Shown: positions 1-8,447 of the stretch, piece by piece
Layout: every line of letters starts with the position of its first letter
Numbering within the stretch: position 1 is the first letter of the stretch
Source of the DNA: Herbidospora galbida
Lineage (GTDB): Bacteria; Actinomycetota; Actinomycetes; Streptosporangiales; Streptosporangiaceae
DNA: 64,000 nt
NCBI RefSeq assembly: GCF_005233835.1
Contig: NZ_SZQA01000009.1
Coordinates: 124,001-188,000 of the forward strand
Reading direction: 5' to 3'
Program-made: the position numbers and the translations under genes
The notes under the pieces: generated by a model
Database searches by the model: none
Told to the model about the DNA's origin: nothing
Seen by the model: the letters and a program-made list of their open reading frames with translations, nothing else

Positions 1-696
1 GTAGGGCACCAGCCGCCGGAACAGCTTCGGCCAGATGACCGTCTCGTCGAGGTTCTCCGGGGTGACGGTCGCGGGCCGCCCCGGGTGGCCGTCGGCGGAG
101 GGCCAGAAGCCCGTGGCCGGGCGGACCGCCCGGGAGACGACGGCCAGGTGGTCGCGCAGTTCCGCGGGGAGGGTGGCGTAGTAGGCCGGGTAGGCCAGGC
201 CCTCGGCGAGCAGCGCCCGGTTGGCCGACGCGCCGGCCAGCGTCGGGGTCAGGAACACGGGGGCGCCGTCGGGGGTGTCGGTGCCGCCCGCGTAGACGAA
301 CGCGATCAGGCGGCCGTTCGCGTCGACGCCGTTCGAGAGCACGTAGCCGCGGATCGCGTCCTGGTCGGCTCGCCTGACCTTGTTCGGGAGGTCGTCGAAG
401 AACTCCACTCCGGTGAAGCCCAGGAGCGCCAGCAGCCGGTCGCGGGCGGCCCAGGCCCATTCCAGGCGCTGGTGGGTCTCCTCGAAGTGGGTCTCCAGGG
501 CGTCGATCGCCTCCAGGCGGACCGAGATGCCGCGCCGGTTCAGGTCGGGCGACGTGCCCGAAGGGCGCGGGAGCGCCTCGACCAGCGCCGGTGTGTCGGG
601 AAGGAACTTGATCGTGTCACCGTCTGGTTCCGGACCCTGGCGCGGGAGATCGGGATATCTGATCACGAAATTTCCGCGCAATAGCGTATAAGTCAT
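1..696 (-). CDS. Staphylococcal-nuclease-like protein, C-terminus outside window
   Basis: The minus-strand frame is open from an ATG at 694-696 to the left edge, so 232 N-terminal residues are visible. Residues 25-28 (DGDT) and 59-69 (VRLEAIDALET) resemble the first strands of the staphylococcal nuclease OB fold, which in the family read DGDT and VRLxGIDAPE. Arg60, Asp65 and Glu68 fall at positions of catalytic or metal-binding residues. There is no signal peptide, so it is probably cytoplasmic. It lies 39 bp after the response regulator gene and may be the last gene of the RiPP/two-component operon. A nucleic-acid hydrolase role is inference; the match is weak over the rest of the visible sequence. 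Confidence 0.55.
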   Translation of the reverse strand, partial: MTYTLLRGNFVIRYPDLPRQGPEPDGDTIKFLPDTPALVEALPRPSGTSPDLNRRGISVRLEAIDALETHFEETHQRLEWAWAARDRLLALLGFTGVEFFDDLPNKVRRADQDAIRGYVLSNGVDANGRLIAFVYAGGTDTPDGAPVFLTPTLAGASANRALLAEGLAYPAYYATLPAELRDHLAVVSRAVRPATGFWPSADGHPGRPATVTPENLDETVIWPKLFRRLVPY

Positions 697-735
697 CGCC
701 TATCACCCCGTGGCGAGAATAACCGGGGCTGGAAT

Positions 736-1347
736 TCAGATCCAGCCCGCTTCCGTGGCTATGCGTATCGCGTCCACGCGATTCCGGGCGTTCAACTTGG
801 TGACGATTTTGGTCAGATAGTTGCGTACCGTTCCGACCGAAACGTGCATTTGGGCGGCGATCTCCGGGGGTTCCGCTCCCCCGGCCGCCAGGCGGAGCAC
901 CTGGATCTCGCGGCCCGACAGGGGGATGTCGCCGACGTCCCACGCGGTCAGCGCCAGCTGCGGGTCGATGATCCTTCTGCCTGCCGCCACTTCCCGTACG
1001 GCCTGCGCCAGCCGCTCCGACGGGGTGTCCTTCAGCAGGAAGCCCGACACCGAGACCGACAGCGCGCGCCGCAGCGTGCCGGGGCGGCCCAGGCCCGTGA
1101 GGATCAGGGTGCGGCACGAGGGGAGCTTGGCGTGCAGTTCCTCGGCCGCCGACAGTCCGTCGATGACGGGAAGGTCGACGTCGAGGACAGCCACGTCGGG
1201 GCGGTGTTCCAGGGCCGCCGGGACGATGTCGGCGCCGCTGCCCACCTGGGCCACGACGGTGAGGTCGGGCTCCATCTCCAGCAGGGCGGCCAGGGCGCCC
1301 CGGACGATGCGCACGTCCTCGGCGAGGAGGATCCGTAACGTCAGCAC
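736..1347 (-). CDS. NarL/FixJ-type response regulator
   Basis: A 203-residue two-domain regulator. The receiver domain (about 4-120) has the acidic pair Glu10-Asp11, phospho-acceptor Asp56 in a VLDVDLP motif, Thr84 and Lys106. The C-terminal part (about 140-200) is a LuxR-type helix-turn-helix (LSGREIQVL start, then VSVGTVRNYLTKI). It lies 91 bp downstream of the tandem histidine kinase gene, which is its likely partner. The gap holds a candidate minus-strand promoter (TTGCCT at 1408-1413, 16-bp spacer, TACAAG at 1386-1391) and a 7-bp-arm hairpin (1416-1452), so the regulator may also be expressed separately. The probable target is the RiPP operon, but this is inference. Confidence 0.9.
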   Translation of the reverse strand: MLTLRILLAEDVRIVRGALAALLEMEPDLTVVAQVGSGADIVPAALEHRPDVAVLDVDLPVIDGLSAAEELHAKLPSCRTLILTGLGRPGTLRRALSVSVSGFLLKDTPSERLAQAVREVAAGRRIIDPQLALTAWDVGDIPLSGREIQVLRLAAGGAEPPEIAAQMHVSVGTVRNYLTKIVTKLNARNRVDAIRIATEAGWI

Positions 1348-1438
1348 GTCGATTCCCCCGGCCCGTCCAAAAGGTCAAAATGAATCTTGTACCGAGGTTA
1401 CGCAAATAGGCAATGCCGACATTCTTGACAGAACGTCA

Positions 1439-3646
1439 TTATGGGATGTCGGCTTTTAGCCGGAACGTTCCGGCACTTCGTTCATATTTCAACGAACCCC
1501 CGACGGATTCCAGGCGTACGGCCAGGTCATCCAGGGCGGTGCCGGGCTCCGCGGGGGTCAGCAGGGGAATGACGCCGTCGTTCCAGACGGTCAGCGAGCC
1601 GTCGGAGAAGGTGATCTCGCAGTGGGCGGCGGCGCTGTGCCGCAGCACGTTCGTCACTGCCTCGCGGAGCACGACCGCCAGGATCGCGTCGAACTCCGGC
1701 GGGACGTCGCGGGCTTCGGCCCGGACGCACACCCCGGCCGCCGCCAGGGTCGCGCGGGCGGAGTCGAGTTCGGCGGTGAAGGACATGTGGCGGTAGCCGC
1801 TGGCCACCGATCTGACGTCGGCGACGGCGCGGCGGGCCACGTCCAGGACGTCGGCGAGTTCGGCGCGGGCCCGGTCGCCCGAGCCGGGGAGCAGGCGGTA
1901 GGCGCGTTCGCTCTTGACCGTCATGGCGGCCAGGTCGTGGCCGAGCAGGTCGTGCAGCTCGCGGGCGACCCGTAATCGCTCCCGGGTGACCGCGCCGCGC
2001 GCCAGGTCGTCGCGGGCCTGGTCGACCTGGGCGACGAGGCCGGAGAGTTCGCCGATGCCGTACACGACCAGGCCGGTCAGCAGGGTCGAGAGGGTGAGGT
2101 AGGCGGTCCACTCCCCCGCGTCGCCGTGCAGGACCGACAGGGCCGACACGCTGACGCCGACGGCGGCGTAGCAGCCCCAGCGCCAGACGCCCGGCAGGAC
2201 CATCAGCGCCGTGCCGGCCAGGAAGCCGCCCATGGAACCCCACGGCGCGCCGATCCACAGCAGCGGCAGGTAGGTGGCGACCGCCTGGATCGGCAACGCG
2301 GCGCGGCGGAGGAAGCCCAGGGAGAGGGCGATCTGGACGCCGACCAGCACGGCCGCGCAGAGGGCCGACTCCAGCAGGCTCAGCGCCCCCGGGTGCTGAC
2401 CGAGCACGTTCACGACCATCAGCACTCCGTAGCCGAGCAGCACGACCACCGCGATCGTGCGGGCCACCCGCAGGTGCCAGGGCTGGCCGGTGATCTGCGC
2501 GACCGTCCACGTCACCGGGTCGTCGGCGACCGGCGGGGCCGTTCCCTCCGCCGGGACCTCGGCGGTGAAGGTGAACCACTCGCCGTCGAGGCTCGTGGTG
2601 CTGACGCCGCCGGCGGCCTCGACGCGGGCCGACAGGTTGTCCAGGCCCGCTCCTCCGCCGGGCGCCGGGCCGCCGACGTCGGCGGCGTCGTTGACCACTC
2701 GCAGCACGATGTGGTCGCCCTCCCGCGAGGTCTCGACCAGGCAGTACTGCGCCTTGCTGTGCCGCAGCACGTTGGTCACCGCCTCGCGCAGCACGATGGC
2801 CAGAACCGTGTCGACCTCCTCCGGCAAGGGGCCGGGCGCCAGCCGCACCTCGACGTCCATGTCGGCGGCGATCAGCATCGACTCGGCCGAGCGGGCCTCG
2901 GCGGCCAGCGACATCGGGCGGCTGCCGCCCGCGACCACCCGCACGTCGCCGAGCGCCTGGCGCGACAGCGTCAGCACGTCGCGCAGCTCGCGGCGGGCGC
3001 GTTCGGCCGAGCCGGGCAGCAGGCGGTAGGCCAGTTCGCTCTTGAGGGTGAGCGCGGAGACGTTGTAGCCGAGCAGGTCGTGCAGGTCACGGGCGACCCG
3101 CAGGCGTTCCTGGGCGACGGCCACCCCGGCCAGTTCGCCCCGGGCGGCGTGGACGGTCAGCGCCAGTGACGCCAGCGAGCTCACGCCGTAGACCATCAAC
3201 CCGGTCAGCGCGGTGAAGTAAGCGCCGTAGACGACGTCGACGGTGGCCATGCCCATCCACGTGAGCGCGAGTGACATGGCGGCGGGGACGGCGGCGTACA
3301 GGGCCCAGCGCAGCGGACCCGCGACGGCGAGGAGCATCGAGCCGGCCAGGAACCCGGCGAGGGAACCGGCCTGGGGACCGGCCCAGGCGAACGGCGCGAA
3401 CGTGACGACGGCCTGCGCCGACAGCGTCACCGCCTTGCGTGGCGCGGGCCACGACAGGACGTCGCGGGTCGAGTGGACGAGCTGGAGCCCGAACCCCGCG
3501 AGGAGACAGGCCGCGAAGGCGACGAGGGACCAGTCGCGCAGTCCCTCGCCCCAGACGAACATCAGGGAGTTGAAGGTGTACCCGAACAGCACGGCGCCGA
3601 TGACGGCACGCGCCATCAGTCCGGGCCGTATCCCTAACGACACCAC
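1439..3646 (-). CDS. Tandem DesK-type sensor histidine kinase (two kinase cores in one chain)
   Basis: 735 residues, about twice the normal size. The chain is an internal duplication: hydrophobic helices (about 10-165), a HisKA_3 dimerisation helix with RDLHDLLG (His189), and a HATPase region with N-box REAVTNVLRHS (287-297) and a glycine-rich G-box near 330; then a second helix set (about 395-540), RELHDLLG (His565) and N-box (661-671). The second ATPase half has a weak G-box (PGTALDDL instead of GGGAGLDNL) and may bind ATP poorly. The start is a GTG at 3644-3646, with GTGAGGG upstream, 28 bp after the SagB gene. It probably works with the NarL-type regulator downstream as a membrane sensor for the RiPP locus. 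Confidence 0.88.
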   Translation of the reverse strand: MVSLGIRPGLMARAVIGAVLFGYTFNSLMFVWGEGLRDWSLVAFAACLLAGFGLQLVHSTRDVLSWPAPRKAVTLSAQAVVTFAPFAWAGPQAGSLAGFLAGSMLLAVAGPLRWALYAAVPAAMSLALTWMGMATVDVVYGAYFTALTGLMVYGVSSLASLALTVHAARGELAGVAVAQERLRVARDLHDLLGYNVSALTLKSELAYRLLPGSAERARRELRDVLTLSRQALGDVRVVAGGSRPMSLAAEARSAESMLIAADMDVEVRLAPGPLPEEVDTVLAIVLREAVTNVLRHSKAQYCLVETSREGDHIVLRVVNDAADVGGPAPGGGAGLDNLSARVEAAGGVSTTSLDGEWFTFTAEVPAEGTAPPVADDPVTWTVAQITGQPWHLRVARTIAVVVLLGYGVLMVVNVLGQHPGALSLLESALCAAVLVGVQIALSLGFLRRAALPIQAVATYLPLLWIGAPWGSMGGFLAGTALMVLPGVWRWGCYAAVGVSVSALSVLHGDAGEWTAYLTLSTLLTGLVVYGIGELSGLVAQVDQARDDLARGAVTRERLRVARELHDLLGHDLAAMTVKSERAYRLLPGSGDRARAELADVLDVARRAVADVRSVASGYRHMSFTAELDSARATLAAAGVCVRAEARDVPPEFDAILAVVLREAVTNVLRHSAAAHCEITFSDGSLTVWNDGVIPLLTPAEPGTALDDLAVRLESVGGSLKYERSAGTFRLKADIP

Positions 3647-3674
3647 GGGCCCTCACTAACCAGGAAATATCGCC

Positions 3675-5123
3675 TTATGCGAGAAGGGCGGCGGCCAGCA
3701 TCGGCCAGTCGGCGTCGTTGACCGGATAGCCGTCGTCCGCCGAGCCGTTTTCTGGGTGGCCGACGGCGTAGCCGCACACGCTCGACTCGGTCCGCCAGTC
3801 GAGCCCGAACACGTGCGCCGACGCCTCGATGTCGGGCCCGTCGAGACGGCGTCCGGCGAGCCCCAAGGCCGTCGCGACCAGCGACAGCGTCTGCACCAGC
3901 GCACCCGCGTCGGTGAGCACGAGCGAGTAGCCGAGCCCGTTGTACTTCCACGACAGCCGCCGGAACCGCGCGGTGACCATCAGCAGCACCGGCGGAGGGG
4001 AGGGCAGGTTGGCCGAGACGAGCAGCTCGTCGGGATCGCCGTCGAGCGGGGTGAGGCCGTGGTGATAGGGGTCGTAGTGGTAGACCCCGCGCGCCAGCCC
4101 GGCGCACCGGTCGACGACGGCGTACAGCTCCAGCTCGTGGCAGTCGCCGCTGGTCGGATGGGGGCGGTCGCTCGTGGTGGCCGTCGCCTCGGTCGACGGC
4201 GAGCCGGTCAGCGACCGGACCCGGGCGGTGCGATAGAGCAGCGCCCCCAGGTCGGTGAGGGTCATCTCCTCGCCGGAGAACGACCGGGCCGGCCGGTGGG
4301 CCTCGACGACGGCGGAGAAGGGCGGGTCGGCGGCCAGGTCGTCCCACGACGGCCGGGGCAGCGGAATGCCCTCGGCCGCCTCCTTCACGACCGGTTCGAC
4401 GCTGCCGTGCTCGCCGAGCGGATAGGTCACGCCGAAGTCCTGGTCGTGGCGGCCCAGCGTGGAGCGGGTGTGGAACATCAGGTCGATCGGGGTCCACGCG
4501 GTCAGCGCGGGATCGCGGTCTTCGGCGAACTCGACCCGCTGGAACGGGTCGCCGGGCACCGCCTCGACGACCATCCCGGCCGCCATCAGGTAGGAGATCA
4601 CCGACCTGGTCTCCGGCCCCGCCTCCGAGGCCGTGGTCGGGCGCATCAGCGCGCCCAGGTGACCGATCGCGTCGGCGCGGTGCAGGATCACCCGATGCTG
4701 CGACAGCGGCGACTCCAGCAGGTAGTTGCCGCCGTCGGTGGTGAGGACGGCGAAGCGCGACAGGCGTACCGGCTGGACCGGCGGCCGCTCCGGCAGGTGG
4801 AAGCCCGCCTGCGGGGTGAGCGGCACGACCGAGATCAGCGGCTGCTCCCGGTCGACGCCGAACGACCGCACGACCAGGTGCCCCAGCCGGTCGAGCAGCG
4901 CGCCGAGGGCCCGCCGCTCCGCGCCCGACCTGATGACGTTGCCGAGCGAGATCGGCCCCAGGCTCATCCGGCGCATGGCCGCGACGACGGCCGGGGCGGG
5001 CATCGGGAGGACGGTGTCCTCCCAGCGCGAGTGCACGACGATCACACCCTGGTCCGGGTCGGGTTCGACGAGGACGTCCTCGCGGAAGGACCACAGGGGA
5101 AACGGGGGGAGCGTGTCGTGCAT
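3675..5123 (-). CDS. SagB-type azoline dehydrogenase of the RiPP cluster
   Basis: 482 residues with a C-terminal nitroreductase-like FMN domain (about 270-480) and an N-terminal leader-interaction-like region, the layout of SagB/TOMM dehydrogenases. Recognisable stretches are RPARSFSGEEMTLTDLGALL, the ELYAVVDRCAGLARGVYHYD strand, and a C-terminal WRTESSVCGYAVG segment. Family members oxidise thiazolines or oxazolines to azoles with FMN. The start is the ATG at 5121-5123, which has GAGGAG five bases upstream; the longer open frame to 5444 only overlaps YcaO. It lies 11 bp after the YcaO gene, so the two are co-transcribed and probably act on the same precursor. A role in other chromophore chemistry, as with some YcaO/SagB pairs, is possible. 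Confidence 0.88.
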   Translation of the reverse strand: MHDTLPPFPLWSFREDVLVEPDPDQGVIVVHSRWEDTVLPMPAPAVVAAMRRMSLGPISLGNVIRSGAERRALGALLDRLGHLVVRSFGVDREQPLISVVPLTPQAGFHLPERPPVQPVRLSRFAVLTTDGGNYLLESPLSQHRVILHRADAIGHLGALMRPTTASEAGPETRSVISYLMAAGMVVEAVPGDPFQRVEFAEDRDPALTAWTPIDLMFHTRSTLGRHDQDFGVTYPLGEHGSVEPVVKEAAEGIPLPRPSWDDLAADPPFSAVVEAHRPARSFSGEEMTLTDLGALLYRTARVRSLTGSPSTEATATTSDRPHPTSGDCHELELYAVVDRCAGLARGVYHYDPYHHGLTPLDGDPDELLVSANLPSPPPVLLMVTARFRRLSWKYNGLGYSLVLTDAGALVQTLSLVATALGLAGRRLDGPDIEASAHVFGLDWRTESSVCGYAVGHPENGSADDGYPVNDADWPMLAAALLA

Positions 5124-5134
5124 GTCGGCTCCTC

Positions 5135-7084
5135 TCACATGAACAGGGCGACCGGGTTCAGGTCGTCGTAGGCGGTCGGCCGGTCGAGCCGGCCCAGCGC
5201 GACGGGGACGTCGAACAGCCGGCCCGGGGCGAACCTCGGCCAGAAATGCCGCAGCCCCGGCACGACGACCTTGACCACCGGCACCCCGATGTCGGGCCGG
5301 GTCTGGTCGAGGATCAACGGGTCGAAGGGCCTGATCAGGTCGATGTCGTCGTTGAGGTCGTCGTTCGGGGTGTACGCACGGGGCGCCGCCACCCCCTCGG
5401 GCAGCAGGCACGGATGGCTGGCGGCCGACACGCGCCCCCACCACGGGCGCATGTCGATGTCCTGGGCGGCGGGCAGCAGCTGGCCGAGCTCCGTCAGCGC
5501 GCGGCGGGCGGCCGTCGCGGGGTCGAAGTGGGCGCCGAACCCCAGCATGACCTCTTCGCCGCCCTTCGTGGAGACGGCGGCCATGGCCGGGATCCCCAGG
5601 TCGGTCGTCAGGTCGAGGACGCGCACGTCACGGCCCAGCCCCGCGTAGTCGGCGCGCAGCTCGGCGGTCCACGGGTCGTCGAGGACGACCTCCGGCTGGC
5701 GGGTCCGGTTGTACCACCAGATCCCGACGGCGTCCCGTTCGACCAGTTCGAGGAAGCCCTGGAGGATCGCGTCCTCGATCGACGACCCGGCGGCGTTGCC
5801 GTTGGAGTCGGCCTGGCCGCCCTCGGAGAAGTAGAGCAGGTCGGTGGGCAGGTAGCGCCTGCGGCCGTCGAGGGTGAACAGGGGCGTCCACTCCGTCTCG
5901 GCGCCCTCGTCGAAGGGGGCGCGCTGGCGCGGGTCGTAGAGCAGGACGTCGTCGGGGTGGACGGCCGCCGCGCCCAGCCCCCGGTAGGAGTCGCGCACGA
6001 CGTGCTCCTCGCCCAGACGGGAACCGCAGTAGCGTTCGACCGCCTCGCAGAGCGCCCCCACCTTCGCCTCGATCGGGGTGCCGCCCTTGCCGCCGCTGTC
6101 GGCCCGCAGGCCGGAGACCGGCAGGGCCAGGTTGCGGCCGGACAGGTAGCTGTTGAGGAATGCGGGCGCGCGCGGATCGCGGCGGACCCGGTCGACGACG
6201 CCGGTGACGGGGTCGGTGAGGTGGACGTACCGGTCCCAGGTCTCCTGCGGCCCGGCCGACCGGTGGGCGTGCGCCTTGCGCCTGGACGTGACCTCGACCG
6301 GAGCCGGCCGGGTCCGAGGGTCGCCGCAGGCCGGGCACTGCGGCCTCCTGGTGACCCGGTGGTGTGCGGCCTCCAGGGTGAGCGGGTCGAACGTCCAGAG
6401 CGTGTCGAGCTCCCGGCCCGCCAGCCACCGCGCCACCTGCAGGGCCGCCAGCTGCGCCCCGATCGACGTCGTCTGCGGCAGGGCGGCGGGCGGCGCGAGC
6501 GCGAGCGGGGCCTGCCGCCTGATCCGCAACCGGGCCGCCAGGCACTCCCAGCAGGCCGACTCCCCCGGGCGGAACCCCGGCCCGATCCACAGGTCGGGCC
6601 CGTCGACCGCCACGGGCAGCCAGGGCCGGCCGTCGGCCAGGCGATCGGCGTTCACCGACGCGAGCGCCGGATCGAGGTAGTCGTCGCAGACGACCAGCAC
6701 CGGCCCCTGGTCACCGACGCGCAACCCCAGGTCACGGAGGATCGGACCGATCAGCGACGCGTCGCCGATCACCTCGACCGTGCCGTGCGGCACCCCGAGC
6801 CCGGCCAGGTCCCAGTACGCGGCGACCTCGGGCGACGTCTTCTCGTCGGTCTGCGGCGCGACCAGGTCGGCCTCGGCCAGCCGCCCGAGCAGCCGCCCCA
6901 GGTCGGCCGCGCCGAGCCCGGTCCGCTCGTGCAGGCCGGCCAGGTCGTGGCTGCCGTCGAGCAGGGGCGCGACCTCTTCGATGTGGTCGCCGTGCAGCGC
7001 GACCGTGGCCCGCGCCGAGGTCAGGTAGACCCCGTCACCGGGCACGGTCACCGCACGCCAGTGCCGCTTGAATCCGACCCTCAT
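5135..7084 (-). CDS. ThiF/Ocin-like and YcaO fusion cyclodehydratase
   Basis: About 649 residues. The N-terminal half resembles the TOMM leader-binding/E1-like partner (peptide clamp about 1-80) with two zinc-type pairs, CWEC near 180 and CPAC near 252. The C-terminal half is a YcaO domain with ATP-binding segments CEAVERYCG and SSIEDAILQGFLELVERDAV. YcaO enzymes activate a backbone amide with ATP to form azolines from Cys, Ser or Thr. I see no PxPxP tail; the protein ends NPVALFM. The ATG at 7082-7084 overlaps the precursor stop as ATGA, which favours it over an ATG at 7097-7099, though neither has a strong ribosome site. Substrate is the adjacent precursor, by context. Confidence 0.9.
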   Translation of the reverse strand: MRVGFKRHWRAVTVPGDGVYLTSARATVALHGDHIEEVAPLLDGSHDLAGLHERTGLGAADLGRLLGRLAEADLVAPQTDEKTSPEVAAYWDLAGLGVPHGTVEVIGDASLIGPILRDLGLRVGDQGPVLVVCDDYLDPALASVNADRLADGRPWLPVAVDGPDLWIGPGFRPGESACWECLAARLRIRRQAPLALAPPAALPQTTSIGAQLAALQVARWLAGRELDTLWTFDPLTLEAAHHRVTRRPQCPACGDPRTRPAPVEVTSRRKAHAHRSAGPQETWDRYVHLTDPVTGVVDRVRRDPRAPAFLNSYLSGRNLALPVSGLRADSGGKGGTPIEAKVGALCEAVERYCGSRLGEEHVVRDSYRGLGAAAVHPDDVLLYDPRQRAPFDEGAETEWTPLFTLDGRRRYLPTDLLYFSEGGQADSNGNAAGSSIEDAILQGFLELVERDAVGIWWYNRTRQPEVVLDDPWTAELRADYAGLGRDVRVLDLTTDLGIPAMAAVSTKGGEEVMLGFGAHFDPATAARRALTELGQLLPAAQDIDMRPWWGRVSAASHPCLLPEGVAAPRAYTPNDDLNDDIDLIRPFDPLILDQTRPDIGVPVVKVVVPGLRHFWPRFAPGRLFDVPVALGRLDRPTAYDDLNPVALFM

Positions 7085-7320
7085 CCGCAATACGTCCATT
7101 TCGCCGACATGAGGGACGGCTTGGTCAGGTCGGCGATCTGCAGGGGGTCACCGCCCGCCGAGAGCGGGGGCGCGTCGTCGGCGCCCAGGTCGATGCCGAA
7201 CTGGGCCAGGGTGGCGGCCGGGTCGTCTTCGTAGCGGGCGGCCAGGTCGGGTTCCGTCCACGCCCGCATCACCAGTTCGGCGAAACGCCAGTCTTCGTCC
7301 GCGTGAGTCATCGTGGTCAT
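7081..7320 (-). CDS. RiPP precursor with nitrile-hydratase-like (NHLP) leader
   Basis: 79 residues (or 76 from the ATG at 7309-7311). Residues about 12-45 (FAELVMRAWTEPDLAARY, then DPAATLAQFGIDL) match the NHLP leader type seen in TOMM precursors: a helical RAW.DP.....DP..AL..FGI.L pattern. The C-terminal third (about 46-79) is the likely core; it ends SLMSAKWTYCG and has only one Cys, near the end, plus Ser and Thr. It is the first gene of the minus-strand operon and its stop overlaps the YcaO start. The cleavage site is not obvious, although an AGG after PPLS is possible. No dedicated protease or exporter gene is adjacent. Confidence 0.85.
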   Translation of the reverse strand: MTTMTHADEDWRFAELVMRAWTEPDLAARYEDDPAATLAQFGIDLGADDAPPLSAGGDPLQIADLTKPSLMSAKWTYCG

Positions 7321-7364
7321 GCATTCGATTCTGCGGAGGCGGGCCGGGCGGCCATAGTCATCGA

Positions 7365-7405
7365 TTCACGAGCCGGGTGTGAGATTTTCACATCGGGATC
7401 GTGAA
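7365..7405. promoter_or_regulatory. 41-bp nested palindrome in divergent RiPP/LysR promoter region
   Basis: TTCACGA (7365-7371) pairs with TCGTGAA (7399-7405), and inside it TGTGA (7378-7382) pairs with TCACA (7388-7392). Both inverted repeats share the centre 7385. The element sits about 45 bp upstream of the precursor start and 150 bp upstream of the divergent LysR gene. It is the natural candidate for the LysR operator, with the inner palindrome as recognition site and the outer arms extending it. The remainder of the 238-bp spacer (7321-7558) holds no gene that I can see. Confidence 0.6.
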
Positions 7406-7558
7406 ACCGGATGAAGACCGTGCGATGTAAGCGCTTCTAGGCTGAGCCGCGTGAATCGCATTCGAATACGCCGGCCCAAGCGGCCGCGGCCCGGGACGGT
7501 CCGGGACATCGACACGCGTACGCCGTCAGGCGTCCATCTGCCTTATTGAGGGAAACGC

Positions 7559-8425
7559 ATGTATCACGATCTGCAAATCAATCGGCTGAGGGCTTTGGTG
7601 ACCGTGGTCGAGCTCGGCGGGTTCCGGAAGGCGGCCGAGGCGCTGCACGTGACCCAGCCGGCGGTGAGCCAGCAGATCCGTCAGCTCGGCGGTCTCGTCA
7701 AGGGGCCCATCTTCACCTCGACCGGCCGCAGCCTGGAGCTCAGCACCGAGGGCGAGGAGCTGCTCGGGTACGCGCGCCGGATCGTCGCCCTCAACGACGA
7801 GGCGGTGGGCCGGTTCGTGCCGCCGTCGGGCACCGCCCGGCTGACGATCGGCGTGGTCAACCAGCTCGCCGAGGCGCTGCCGGAGATCCTGCGGCTGCTG
7901 AACCGGGGGCTGCCGCACGTGCAGGTCGGGGTGCAGACGGGGTTGAGCGAGTCGCTGGAGAACCAGGTGTCGTCGGGGCAGCTCGACCTGGCGCTGCTGC
8001 TCCAGTCGGAGCCGGTCGCCGCGCCCGCCCACCAGCTGGGCGAGATGCGCATGGACTGGTTCGGCCGCCCCGCCCACGGCGAGGGCGCGGCGCTCCCGCT
8101 GACCCTCTTCACCGAGCCGTGCACGCTGCGGCGGCGCATCGTCGACGCGCTCGACGCGTCAGAGGTGCCGTGGCGGGTGGCCTACGAAGGGCCGGAGCTC
8201 GTCGGGCTGCGCGCCGCCGCGAAGGCCGGCCTCGGGGTCGCCTGCCTGGTGGCCAACGGCGACGAGTTGTGGGGGCTGCCGCGCGCGGCGCGCAACGCGC
8301 TCCCTTCGGCCCCTGGGCCGCTGCCGGTGACCGTGGCCCTTTCCGCGAACGCGACCGATTCCGAGTATGTGCCGATCGCCGAGAGGGCCTTCCAGCAGGC
8401 GTTGCGCGATTATCCGTTCGCCTGA
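7559..8425 (+). CDS. LysR-family transcriptional regulator
   Basis: 288 residues. The N-terminal winged helix (about 5-65) has the LysR signature: RLRALVTVVELGGFRKAAEA followed by LHVTQPAVSQQIRQL. The effector domain (about 90-280) includes the TIGVVNQLAE strand and a C-terminal GLRAAAKAGLGVACL segment typical of periplasmic-binding-protein-like cores. GAGGGA lies 7 bases before the ATG. It is divergent from the RiPP operon and separated by 238 bp containing the nested palindrome, so it probably controls that operon and itself. The ligand is unknown. Confidence 0.9.
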   Translation: MYHDLQINRLRALVTVVELGGFRKAAEALHVTQPAVSQQIRQLGGLVKGPIFTSTGRSLELSTEGEELLGYARRIVALNDEAVGRFVPPSGTARLTIGVVNQLAEALPEILRLLNRGLPHVQVGVQTGLSESLENQVSSGQLDLALLLQSEPVAAPAHQLGEMRMDWFGRPAHGEGAALPLTLFTEPCTLRRRIVDALDASEVPWRVAYEGPELVGLRAAAKAGLGVACLVANGDELWGLPRAARNALPSAPGPLPVTVALSANATDSEYVPIAERAFQQALRDYPFA

Positions 8426-8447
8426 TCCGTCGGTACGTGCTGCGATC

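Noticed and set aside
5246-7234. 662-residue open frame opposite the YcaO gene
   Set aside because: Shadow of high-GC coding sequence; low-complexity Arg/Gly/Pro/Val composition and no family features, while the minus strand has clear YcaO motifs.
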